From Henricia sp. BOLD:AAB3569 (Eukaryota; Echinodermata; Asteroidea; Spinulosida; Echinasteridae), in NCBI GenBank assembly GCA_037783545.1, contig JBBELK010000030.1, positions 1,488,001 through 1,552,000 on the forward strand: DNA of 64,000 nt, in the 5' to 3' direction. Shown piece by piece: positions 31,300 through 42,580 of the stretch (position 1 is the stretch's first letter; every line of letters begins with the position of its first letter). Made by a program: the position numbers and the translations under genes. The notes under the pieces are model-generated. The model saw only the letters and a program-made list of their open reading frames with translations. It did not search any database and had not been told where the DNA came from.

Positions 31300-34200
31300 G
31301 AGCCAAACTGCGGTGCGTTAACGACAGTCCGAATGACTGAGCATGCGCACAACTCAGGAGTACCCCAAATAGGTGTGTACAGACAGCCACGGTTTGCGTG
31401 AGAGCAGTCAGGAAGCCTCAACCCATTTTTTTCTAAACTTTGAAGTTTCTCTGCCATTTCCCGGCGAAAGTCTGTCAATTTTCTATGACAAGTGCGCAAT
31501 ATAGAGAGTTTAGGGCATGCAAAATTTGAAGTTCGTCGGAACATTTTTCGACCTCCAAATTTTCCGACGTTTGGACCACACTTTGACCAAATTGCCGAGC
31601 CAAACTGCGGTGCGTTAACGACAGTCCGAATGACTGAGCATGCGCACAACTCAGGAGTACCCCAAATAGGTGTGTACAGACAGCCACGGTTTGCGTGAGA
31701 GCAGTCAGGAAGCCTCAACCCAGTTTTTTCTAAACTTTGAAGTTTCTCTGCCATTTCCCGGCGAAAGTCTTTCAATTTTTTATGACAAGTGCGCAATATA
31801 GAGAGTTTAGGGCATGCAAAATTTGAAGTTCGTCGGAACATTTTTCGACCTCCAAATTTGCCGACGTTTGGACCACACTTTGACCAAATTGCCGAGCCAA
31901 ACTGCGGTGCGTTAACGACAGTCCGAATGACTGAGCATGCCCACAACTCAGGAGTACCCCAAAGAGGTGTGTACAGACAGCCACGGTTTGCGTGAGAGCA
32001 GTCAGGAAGCCTCAACCCAGTTTTTTCTAAACTTTGAAATTTCTCTGCCATTTCCCGGCGAAAGTCTGTCAATTTTTTATGACAAGTGCGCAATATAGAG
32101 AGTTTAGGGCATGCAAAATTTGAAGTTCGTCGGAACATTTTTCGACCTCCAAATTTGCCGACGTTTGGACCACACTTTGACCAAATTGCCGAGCCAAACT
32201 GCGGTGCGTTAACGACAGTCCGAATGACTGAGCATGCGCACAACTCAGGAGTACCCCAAAGAGGTGTGTACAGACAGCCACGGTTTGCGTGAGAGCAGTC
32301 AGGAAGCCTCAACCCAGTTTTTTCTAAACTTTGAAATTTCTCTGCCATTTCCCGGCGAAAGTCTGTCAATTTTTTATGACAAGTGCGCAATATAGAGAGT
32401 TTAGGGCATGCAAAATTTGAAGTTCGTCGGAACATTTTTCGACCTCCAAATTTGCCGACGTTTGGACCACACTTTGACCAAATTGCCGAGCCAAACTGCG
32501 GTGCGTTAACGACAGTCCGAATGACTGAGCATGCGCACAACTCAGGAGTACCCTAAAGAGGTGTGTACAGACAGCCACGGTTTGCGTGAGAGGAGTCAGG
32601 AAGCCTCAACCCAGTTTTTTCTAAACTTTGAAATTTCTCTGCCATTTCCCGGCGAAAGTCTGTCAATTTGTTATGACAAGTGCGCAATATAGAGAGTTTA
32701 GGGCATGCAAAATTTGAAGTTCGTCGGAACATTTTTCGACCTCCAAATTTTCCGACGTTTGGACCACACTTTGACCAAATTGCCGAGCCAAACTGCGGTG
32801 CGTTAACGACAGTCCGAATGACTGAGCATGCGCACAACTCAGAAGTACCTCAAAGAGGTGTGTACAGACAGCCACGGTTTGCGTGAGAGCAGTCAGGAAG
32901 CCTCAACCCAGTTTTTTCTAAACTTTGAAATTTCTCTGCCATTTCCCGGCGAAAGTCTGTCAATTTTTTATGACAAGTGCGCAATATAGAGAGTTTAGGG
33001 CATGCAAAATTTGAAGTTCGTCGGAACATTTTTCGACCTCCAAATTTGCCGACGTTTGGACCACACTTTGACCAAATTGCCGAGCCAAACTGCGGTGCGT
33101 TAACGACAGTCCGAATGACTGAGCATGCGCACAACTCAGGAGTACCCCAAAGAGGTGTGTACAGACAGCCACGGTTTGCGTGAGAGCAGTCAGGAAGCCT
33201 CAACCCAGTTTTTTCTAAACTTTGAAATTTCTCTGCCATTTCCCGGCGAAAGTCTGTCAATTTTTTATGACAAGTGCGCAATATAGAGAGTTTAGGGCAT
33301 GCAAAATTTGAAGTTCGTCGGAACATTTTTCGACCTCCAAATTTGCCGACGTTTGGACCACACTTTGACCAAATTGCCGAGCCAAACTGCGGTGCGTTAA
33401 CGACAGTCCGAATGACTGAGCATGCGCACAACTCAGGAGTACACCAAAGAGGTGTGTACAGACAGCCACGGTTTGCGTGAGAGCAGTCAGGAAGCCTCAA
33501 CCCAGTTTTTTCTAAACTTTGAAATTTCTCTGCCATTTCCCGGCGAAAGTCTGTCAATTTTTTATGACAAGTGCGCAATATAGAGAGTTTAGGGCATGCA
33601 AAATTTGAAGTTCGTCGGAACATTTTTCGACCTCCAAATTTGCCGACGTTTGGACCACGCTTTGACCAAATTGCCGAGCCAAACTGCGGTGCGTTAACGA
33701 CAGTCCGAATGACTGAGCATGCGCACAACTCAGGAGTACCCCAAAGAGGTGTGTACAGACAGCCACGGTTTGCGTGAGAGCAGTCAGGAAGCCTCAACCC
33801 AGTTTTTTCTAAACTTTGAAATTTCTCTGCCATTTCCCGGCGAAAGTCTGTCAATTTGTTATGACAAGTGCGCAATATAGAGAGTTTAGGGCATGCAAAA
33901 TTTGAAGTTCGTCGGAACATTTTTCGACCTCCAAATTTGCAGACGTTTGGACCACACTTTGACCAAATTGCCGAGCCAAACTGCGGTGCGTTAACGACAG
34001 TCCGAATGACTGAGCATGCGCACAACTCAGGAGTACCCCAAAGAGGTGTGTACAGACAGCCACGGTTTGCGTGAGAGCAGTCAGGAAGCCTCAACCCAGT
34101 TTTTTCTAAACTTTGAAATTTCTCTGCCATTTCCCGGCGAAAGTCTGTCAATTTTTTATGACAAGTGCGCAATATAGAGAGTTTAGGGCATGCAACATTT

Positions 34201-36034
34201 TTCGACCTCCAAATTTGCCGACGTTTGGACCACACTTTGACCAAATTGCCGAGCCAAACTGCGGTGCGTTAACGACAGTCCGAATGACTGAGCATGCGCA
34301 CAACTCAGGAGTACCCCAAAGAGGTGTGTACAGACAGCCACGGTTTGCGTGAGAGCAGTCAGGAAGCCTCAACCCAGTTTTTTCTAAACTTTGAAATTTC
34401 TCTGCCATTTCCCGGCGAAAGTCTGTCAATTTTTTATGACAAGTGCGCAATATAGAGAGTTTAGGGCATGCAAAATTTGAAGTTCGTCGGAAAATGTTTC
34501 GACCTCCAAATTTGCCGACGTTTGGACCACACTTTGACCAAATTGCCGAGCCAAACTGCGGTGCGTTAACGACAGTCCGAATGACTGAGCATGCGCACAA
34601 CTCAGGAGTACCCCAGAGAGGTGTGTACAGACAGCCACGGTTTGCGTGAGAGCAGTCAGGAAGCCTCAACCCAGTTTTTTCTAAACTTTGAAATTTCTCT
34701 GCCATTTCCCGGCGAAAGTCTGTCAATTTTTTATGACAAGTGCGCAATATAGAGAGTTTGGGGCATGCAAAATTTGAAGTTCGTCGGAACATTTTTCGAC
34801 CTCCAAATTTGCCGACGTTTGGACCACACTTTGACCAAATTGCCGAGCCAAACTGCGGTGCGTTAACGACAGTCCGAATGACTGAGCATGCGCACAACTC
34901 AGGAGTACCCCCAAAGAGGTGTGTACAGACAGCCACGGTTTGCGTGAGAGCAGTCAGGAAGCCTCAACCCAGTTTTTTCTAAACTTTGAAATTTCTCTGC
35001 CATTTCCCGGCGAAAGTCTGTCAATTTTTGTATGACAAGTGCGCAATATAGAGAGTTTAGGGCATGCAAAATTTGAAGTTCGTCGGAACATTTTTCGACC
35101 TCCAAATTTGCCGACGTTTGGACCACACTTTGACCAAATTGCCGAGCCAAACTGCGGTGCGTTAACGACAGTCCGAATGACTGAGCATGCGCACAACTCA
35201 GGAGTACCCCAAAGAGGTGTGTACAGACAGCCACGGTTTGCGTGAGAGCAGTCAGGAAGCCTCAACCCAGTTTTTCTAAACTTTGAAATTTCTCTGCCAT
35301 TTCCCGGCGAAAGTCTGTCAATTTTTTATGACAAGTGCGCAATATAGAGAGTTTAGGGCATGCAAAATTTGAAGTTCGTCGGAACATTTTTCGACCTCCA
35401 AATTTGCCGACGTTTGGACCACACTTTGACCAAATTGCCGAGCCAAACTGCGGTGCGTTAACGACAGTCCGAATGACTGAGCATGCGCACAACTCAGGAG
35501 TACCCCAAAGAGGTGTGTACAGACAGCCACGGTTTGCGTGAGAGCAGTCAGGAAGCCTCAACCCAGTTTTTTCTAAACTTTGAAATTTCTCTGCCATTTC
35601 CCGGCGAAAGTCTGTCAATTTTTTTATGACAAGTGCGCAATATAGAGAGTTTAGGGCATGCAAAATTTGAAGTTCGTGGGAACATTTTTCGACCTCCAAA
35701 TTTGCCGACGTTTGGACCACACTTTGACCAAATTGCCGAGCCAAACTGCGGTGCGTTAACGACAGTCCGAATGACTGAGCATGCGCACAACTCAGGAGTA
35801 CCCCAAAGAGGTGTGTACAGACAGCCACGGTTTGCGTGAGAGCAGTCAGGAAGCCTCAACCCAGTTTTTTCTAAACTTTGAAATTTCTCTGCCATTTCCC
35901 GGCGAAAGTCTGTCAATTTTGTATGACAAGTGCGCAATTTAGAGAGTTTAGGGCATGCACAATTTGAAGTTCGTCGGAACATTTTTCGACCTCCAAATTT
36001 GCCGACGTTTGGACCACACTTTGACCAAATTGCC
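31300..36034 (+). repeat. 297-bp satellite array, segment 4 (16 monomers)
   Basis: The length 4,735 bp equals 16 x 297 minus 17. The accounted indels are a 19-bp deletion near 34194, an extra C near 34910, an extra G near 35030, a lost T near 35272 and an extra T near 35624. The first monomers repeat the variant series seen at 4509-5623. From about 33 kb onward the CCAAATAGG and TTTTCCGACG variants largely vanish. No genes are seen. Confidence 0.97.
34131..34408 (+). repeat. Short monomer (278 bp) with 19-bp deletion
   Basis: GGGCATGCAA is followed directly by CATTTTTCGACC near 34194. This loses 19 bp that normally include TTTGAAGTTCGTCGG. The break lies at an AA microhomology. It removes the left arm (CGTCGG) of the monomer's inverted repeat and the half CENP-B-like motif. 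Confidence 0.92.
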
Positions 36035-36045
36035 TTTTTCTAAAA

Positions 36046-36069
36046 TGTTTTATTCGTCCGAATAAAACA
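36046..36069. repeat. Perfect 24-bp palindrome in block 4
   Basis: Same arms, spacer and offset as in the other blocks. Confidence 0.93.
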
Positions 36070-36121
36070 CGCTAACCAGTCCAACGTTGTTACCGATAGA
36101 ACCAGTGCTTCAGCCGTTTTC

Positions 36122-36392
36122 GTTGCCAGTCCAGGTCATTTATCCACTAAGCGTTCGCCGTTATTGCCAAATTTCCTCATTCGTAGTCGTTGCCAGTCCA
36201 GGTCATTTATCCACTAAGCGTTCGCCGTTATTGCCAAATTTCCTCATTCGTAGTCGTTGCCAGTCCAGGTCATTTATCCACCAATTGTTCGCCGTTATTG
36301 CCAAATTTCCTCATTCGTTGTCGTTGCCAGTCCAGGTCATTTATCCACCAAATTTCCTCATTCGTTGTCGTTGCCAATCCAGGTCATTATCC
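36122..36392 (+). repeat. 67-bp minisatellite, three full units (block 4)
   Basis: Three 67-bp units are followed by the 47-bp unit and the terminal GTTGCCAATCC copy at 36370. Confidence 0.92.
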
Positions 36393-36761
36393 GGCGAGTA
36401 TTCTCCATCACAATCATCACCAATCTTGGTCGATCGTGTCCGAGTATCAGGTCATATCCTTCGAGAAGCACCACAGGTACATCCTCATAAAACCACAATC
36501 GTCACCAGACCAGGTCTGGAAGAATCAAGACCGCAGACTCGGATCCAATCGTGTTCCAAAATTGCATCGGCGTTCCCCGTGACGTACGTACTGGTCACTC
36601 CATCATTGAGCAACGTTCCAGGACATCACGGGATTCCGCGAAAAACTCCTCCAAACTACCTATGTGCAAGGGTAGTCCTTTGGAAAGCGGTCATCACAGG
36701 CCAGCGAGGAAAGAACCCGTACGCCAACCCGACCGCCCCAAACTGCGGTGCGTTAACGACC

Positions 36762-37950
36762 GAGCCAAACTGCGGTGCGTTAACGACAGTCCGAATGACT
36801 GAGCATGCGCACAACTCAGGAGTACCCCAAATAGGTGTGTACAGACAGCCACGGTTTGCGTGAGAGCAGTCAGGAAGCCTCAACCCAGTTTTTTCTAAAC
36901 TTTGAAATTTCTCTGCCATTTCCCGGCGAAAGTCTGTCAATTTTTTATGACAAGTGTGCAATATAGAGAGTTTAGGGCATGCAAAATTTGAAGTTCGTCG
37001 GAACATTTTTCGACCTCCAAATTTGCCGACGTTTGGACCACACTTTGACCAAATTGCCGAGCCAAACTGCGGTGCGTTAACGACAGTCCGAATGACTGAG
37101 CATGCGCACAACTCAGGAGTACCCCAAAGAGGTGTGTACAGACAGCCACGGTTTGCGTGAGAGCAGTCAGGAAGCCTCAACCCAGTTTTTTCTAAACTTT
37201 GAAATTTCTCTGCCATTTCCCGGCGAAAGTCTGTCAATTTTTTATGACAAGTGCGCAATATAGAGAGTTTAGGGAATGCAAAATTTGAAGTTCGTCGGAA
37301 CATTTTTCGACCTCCAAATTTGCCGACGTTTGGACCACACTTTGACCAAATTGCCGAGCCAAACTGCGGTGCGTTAACGACAGTCCGAATGACTGAGCAT
37401 GCGCACAACTCAGGAGTACCCCAAAGAGGTGTGTACAGACAGCCACGGTTTGCGTGAGAGCAGTCAGGAAGCCTCAACCCAGTTTTTTCTAAACTTTGAA
37501 ATTTCTCTGCCATTTCCCGGCGAAAGTCTGTCAATTTTTTTATGACAAGTGCGCAATATAGAGAGTTTAGGGCATGCAAAATTTGAAGTTCGTGGGAACA
37601 TTTTTCGACCTCCAAATTTGCCGACGTTTGGACCACACTTTGACCAAATTGCCGAGCCAAACTGCGGTGCGTTAACGACAGTCCGAATGACTGAGCATGC
37701 GCACAACTCAGGAGTACCCCAAAGAGGTGTGTACAGACAGCCACGGTTTGCGTGAGAGCAGTCAGGAAGCCTCAACCCAGTTTTTTCTAAACTTTGAAAT
37801 TTCTCTGCCATTTCCCGGCGAAAGTCTGTCAATTTTGTATGACAAGTGCGCAATTTAGAGAGTTTAGGGCATGCACAATTTGAAGTTCGTCGGAACATTT
37901 TTCGACCTCCAAATTTGCCGACGTTTGGACCACACTTTGACCAAATTGCC
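36762..37950 (+). repeat. 297-bp satellite array, segment 5 (4 monomers)
   Basis: The length 1,189 bp equals 4 x 297 + 1, the extra base being a T in the CAATTTTTTTATGAC run near 37540. This is the shortest satellite stretch between two blocks in the window. Together with block 4 it forms the 1,916-bp repeated unit. Confidence 0.97.
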
Positions 37951-37961
37951 TTTTTCTAAAA

Positions 37962-37985
37962 TGTTTTATTCGTCCGAATAAAACA
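37962..37985. repeat. Perfect 24-bp palindrome in block 5
   Basis: Same arms, spacer and offset as in the other blocks. Confidence 0.93.
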
Positions 37986-38037
37986 CGCTAACCAGTCCAA
38001 CGTTGTTACCGATAGAACCAGTGCTTCAGCCGTTTTC

Positions 38038-38174
38038 GTTGCCAGTCCAGGTCATTTATCCACCAATTGTTCGCCGTTATTGCCAAATTTCCTCATTCGT
38101 TGTCGTTGCCAGTCCAGGTCATTTATCCACCAAATTTCCTCATTCGTTGTCGTTGCCAATCCAGGTCATTATCC
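38038..38174 (+). repeat. 67-bp minisatellite, one full unit (block 5)
   Basis: Starts are at 38038, 38105 and 38152 (67 then 47). The retained full unit is the CACCAATTGTTCGCC type, so the two CACTAAGCGTTCGCC-type units were lost. Confidence 0.92.
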
Positions 38175-40204
38175 GGCGAGTATTCTCCATCACAATCATC
38201 ACCAATCTTGGTCGATCGTGTCCGAGTATCAGGTCATATCCTTCGAGAAGCACCACAGGTACATCCTCATAAAACCACAATCGTCACCAGACCAGGTCTG
38301 GAAGAATCAAGACCGCAGACTCGGATCCAATCGTGTTCCAAAATTGCATCGGCGTTCCCCGTGACGTACGTACTGGTCACTCCATCATTGAGCAACGTTC
38401 CAGGACATCACGGGATTCCGCGAAAAACTCCTCCAAACTACCTATGTGCAAGGGTAGTCCTTTGGAAAGCGGTCATCACAGGCCAGCGAGGAAAGAACCC
38501 GTACGCCAACCCGACCGCCCCAAACTGCGGTGCGTTAACGACCGAGCCAAACTGCGGTGCGTTAACGACAGTCCGAATGACTGAGCATGCGCACAACTCA
38601 GGAGTACCCCAAATAGGTGTGTACAGACAGCCACGGTTTGCGTGAGAGCAGTCAGGAAGCCTCAACCCAGTTTTTTCTAAACTTTGAAATTTCTCTGCCA
38701 TTTCCCGGCGAAAGTCTGTCAATTTTTTATGACAAGTGTGCAATATAGAGAGTTTAGGGCATGCAAAATTTGAAGTTCGTCGGAACATTTTTCGACCTCC
38801 AAATTTGCCGACGTTTGGACCACACTTTGACCAAATTGCCGAGCCAAACTGCGGTGCGTTAACGACAGTCCGAATGACTGAGCATGCGCACAACTCAGGA
38901 GTACCCCAAAGAGGTGTGTACAGACAGCCACGGTTTGCGTGAGAGCAGTCAGGAAGCCTCAACCCAGTTTTTTCTAAACTTTGAAATTTCTCTGCCATTT
39001 CCCGGCGAAAGTCTGTCAATTTTTTATGACAAGTGCGCAATATAGAGAGTTTAGGGCATGCAAAATTTGAAGTTCGTCGGAACATTTTTCGACCTCCAAA
39101 TTTGCCGACGTTTGGACCACACTTTGACCAAATTGCCGAGCCAAACTGCGGTGCGTTAACGACAGTCCGAATGACTGAGCATGCGCACAACTCAGGAGTA
39201 CCCCAAAGAGGTGTGTACAGACAGCCACGGTTTGCGTGAGAGCAGTCAGGAAGCCTCAACCCAGTTTTTTCTAAACTTTGAAATTTCTCTGCCATTTCCC
39301 GGCGAAAGTCTGTCAATTTTTTATGACAAGTGCGCAATATAGAGAGTTTAGGGCATGCAAAATTTGAAGTTCGTCGGAACATTTTTCGACCTCCAAATTT
39401 GCCGACGTTTGGACCACACTTTGACCAAATTGCCGAGCCAAACTGCGGTGCGTTAACGACAGTCCGAATGACTGAGCATGCGCACAACTCAGGAGTACCC
39501 CAAAGAGGTGTGTACAGACAGCCACGGTTTGCGTGAGAGCAGTCAGGAAGCCTCAACCCAGTTTTTTCTAAACTTTGAAATTTCTCTGCCATTTCCCGGC
39601 GAAAGTCTGTCAATTTGTTATGACAAGTGCGCAATATAGAGAGTTTAGGGCATGCACAATTTGAAGTTCGTCGGAACATTTTTCGACCTCCAAATTTGCC
39701 GACGTTTGGACCACACTTTGACCAAATTGCCGAGCCAAACTGCGGTGCGTTAACGACAGTCCGAATGACTGAGCATGCGCACAACTCAGGAGTACCCCAA
39801 AGAGGTGTGTACAGACAGCCACGGTTTGCGTGAGAGCAGTCAGGAAGCCTCAACCCAGTTTTTTCTAAACTTTGAAATTTCTCTGCCATTTCCCGGCGAA
39901 AGTCTGTCAATTTATTATGACAAGTGCGCAATATAGAGAGTTTAGGGCATGCAAAATTTGAAGTTCGTCGGAACATTTTTCGACCTCCAAATTTGCCGAC
40001 GTTTGGACCACACTTTGACCAAATTGCCGAGCCAAACTGCGGTGCGTTAACGACAGTCCGAATGACTGAGCATGCGCACAACTCAGGAGTACCCCAAAGA
40101 GGTGTGTACAGACAGCCACGGTTTGCGTGAGAGCAGTCAGGAAGCCTCAACCCAGTTTTTTCTAAACTTTGAAATTTCTCTGTCATTTCCCGGCGAAAGT
40201 CTGT

Positions 40205-41986
40205 CAATTTTTTTATGACAAGTGCGCAATATAGAGAGTTTAGGGCATGCAAAATTTGAAGTTCGTCGGAACATTTTTCGACCTCCAAATTTGCCGACGT
40301 TTGGACCACACTTTGACCAAATTGCCGAGCCAAACTGCGGTGCGTTAACGACAGTCCGAATGACTGAGCATGCGCACAACTCAGGAGTACCCCAAAGAGG
40401 TGTGTACAGACAGCCACGGTTTGCGTGAGAGCAGTCAGGAAGCCTCAACCCAGTTTTTTCTAAACTTTGAAATTTCTCTGCCATTTCCCGGCAAAAGTCT
40501 GTCAATTTTTTATGACAAGTGCGCAATATAGAGAGTTTAGGGCATGCAAAATTTGAAGTTCGTCGGAACATTTTTCGACCTCCAAATTTGCCGACGTTTG
40601 GACCACGCTTTGACCAAATTGCCGAGCCAAACTGCGGTGCGTTAACGACAGTCCGAATGACTGAGCATGCGCACAACTCAGGAGTACCCCAAAGAGGTGT
40701 GTACAGACAGCCACGGTTTGCGTGAGAGCAGTCAGGAAGCCTCAACCCAGTTTTTTCTAAACTTTGAAATTTCTCTGCCATTTCCCGGCGAAAGTCTGTC
40801 AATTTTTTATGACAAGTGCGCAATATAGAGAGTTTAGGGCATGCAAAATTTGAAGTTCGTCGGAACATTTTTCGACCTCCAAATTTGCCGACGTTCGGAC
40901 CACACTTTGACCAAATTGCCGAGCCAAACTGCGGTGCGTTAACGACAGTCCGAATGACTGAGCATGCGCACAACTCAGGAGTACCCCAAAGAGGTGTGTA
41001 CAGACAGCCACGGTTTGCGTGAGAGCAGTCAGGAAGCCTCAACCCAGTTTTTTCTAAACTTTGAAATTTCTCTGTCATTTCCCGGCGAAAGTCTGTCAAT
41101 TTTTTATGACAAGTGCGCAATATAGAGAGTTTAGGGCATGCAAAATTTGAAGTTCGTCGGAACATTTTTCGACCTCCAAATTTGCCGACGTTTGGACCAC
41201 ACTTTGACCAAATTGCCGAGCCAAACTGCGGTGCGTTAACGACAGTCCGAATGACTGAGCATGCGCACAACTCAGGAGTACCCCAAAGAGGTGTGTACAG
41301 ACAGCCACGGTTTGCGTGAGAGCAGTCAGGAAGCCTCAACCCAGTTTTTTCTAAACTTTGAAATTTCTCTGCCATTTCCCGGCGAAAGTCTGTCAATTTT
41401 TTATGACAAGTGCGCAATATAGAGAGTTTAGGGCATGCAAAATTTGAAGTTCGTCGGAACATTTTTCGACCTCCAAATTTGCCGACGTTTGGACCACGCT
41501 TTGACCAAATTGCCGAGCCAAACTGCGGTGCGTTAACGACAGTCCGAATGACTGAGCATGCGCACAACTCAGGAGTACCCCAAAGAGGTGTGTACAGACA
41601 GCCACGGTTTGCGTGAGAGCAGTCAGGAAGCCTCAACCCAGTTTTTTCTAAACTTTGAAATTTCTCTGCCATTTCCCGGCGAAAGTCTGTCAATTTGTTA
41701 TGACAAGTGCGCAATATAGAGAGTTTAGGGCATGCACAATTTGAAGTTCGTCGGAACATTTTTCGACCTCCAAATTTGCCGACGTTTGGACCACACTTTG
41801 ACCAAATTGCCGAGCCAAACTGCGGTGCGTTAACGACAGTCCGAATGACTGAGCATGCGCACAACTCAGGAGTACCCCAAAGAGGTGTGTACAGACAGCC
41901 ACGGTTTGCGTGAGAGCAGTCAGGAAGCCTCAACCCAGTTTTTTCTAAACTTTGAAATTTCTCTGCCATTTCCCGGCGAAAGTCTG
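40205..41986 (+). repeat. Trimer repeat, 891-bp period
   Basis: TCTGTCATTTCCC occurs near 40181 and 41072, and CCACGCTTTGACC near 40606 and 41497. Both pairs are 891 bp (3 x 297) apart. The CCACGCTTTG variant also occurs once in segment 4 near 33657. Confidence 0.7.
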
Positions 41987-42580
41987 TCAATTTTTTATGA
42001 CAAGTGCGCAATATAGAGATTTTAGGGCATGCAAAATTTGAAGTTCGTCGGAACATTTTTCGACCTCCAAATTTGCCGACGTTTGGACCACACTTTGACC
42101 AAATTGCCGAGCCAAACTGCGGTGCGTTAACGACAGTCCGAATGACTGAGCATGCGCACAACTCAGGAGTACCCCAAAGAGGTGTGTACAGACAGCCACG
42201 GTTTGCGTGAGAACAGTCAGGAAGCCTCAACCCAGTTTTTTCTAAACTTTGAAATTTCTCTGCCATTTCCCGGCAAAAGTCTGTCAATTTTTTATGACAA
42301 GTGCGCAATATAGAGAGTTTAGGGCATGCAAAATTTGAAGTTCGTCGGAACATTTTTCGACCTCCAAATTTGCCGACGTTTGGACCACACTTTGACTAAA
42401 TTGCCGAGCCAAACTGCGGTGCGTTAACGACAGTCCGAATGACTGAGCATGCGCACAACTCAGGAGTACCCCAAAGAGGTGTGTACAGACAGCCACGGTT
42501 TGCGTGAGAGCAGTCAGGAAGCCTCAACCCAGTTTTTTCTAAACTTTGAAATTTCTCTGCCATTTCCCGGCGAAAGTCTG

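Larger units (their letters stand above)
18671..32510 (+). repeat. Tandem duplication with 6,964-bp period, each copy carrying one block
   Basis: Copies run from about 18671-25546 and 25635-32510. The period 6964 equals 21 monomers (6237 bp) plus the 727-bp block. All marked monomers, the internal hexamers and the block correspond one to one. By eye only two substitutions separate the copies: G at 19393 against A at 26357, and T at 21776 against A at 28740. The left limit is set by a 1-bp loss near 18670 found only in copy 1, and the right limit by GTTAACTACA near 25547 found only in copy 1. Confidence 0.88.
36035..36761 (+). other. Recurrent non-satellite block, copy 4 (727 bp)
   Basis: Three full 67-bp units. 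It shares with copy 5 two private changes: CGTTTTCGTTGCC near 36116, and CCAGACCAGGTCTGG at 36505-36519. The second change makes a perfect 7-bp-arm inverted repeat where other copies have a mismatch. It carries CAGCCG like copies 1 and 5. The junctions fall at the same monomer position as in all other copies. Confidence 0.9.
37951..38543 (+). other. Recurrent non-satellite block, copy 5 (593 bp)
   Basis: This copy has the private changes of copy 4 but only one full 67-bp unit. It is exactly 134 bp (2 x 67) shorter, so it is a contracted descendant or sister of copy 4. All other parts, including the palindrome, the right-end 27-bp duplication and both junctions, are retained. Confidence 0.9.
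35360..39050 (+). repeat. Tandem duplication of about 1.9 kb carrying blocks 4 and 5
   Basis: Four monomers plus a block are repeated with a 1,916-bp spacing from block start to block start. Shared marks are AAGTTCGTGGGAAC (about 35675 and 37591), CAATTTTGTATGAC with CAATTTAGAG and GCACAATTTG just before each block, and AAGTGTGCAATATAG just after each block (36954 and 38736). The copies differ by loss of two 67-bp units in block 5 and by GGGAATGC near 37274. Confidence 0.87.
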
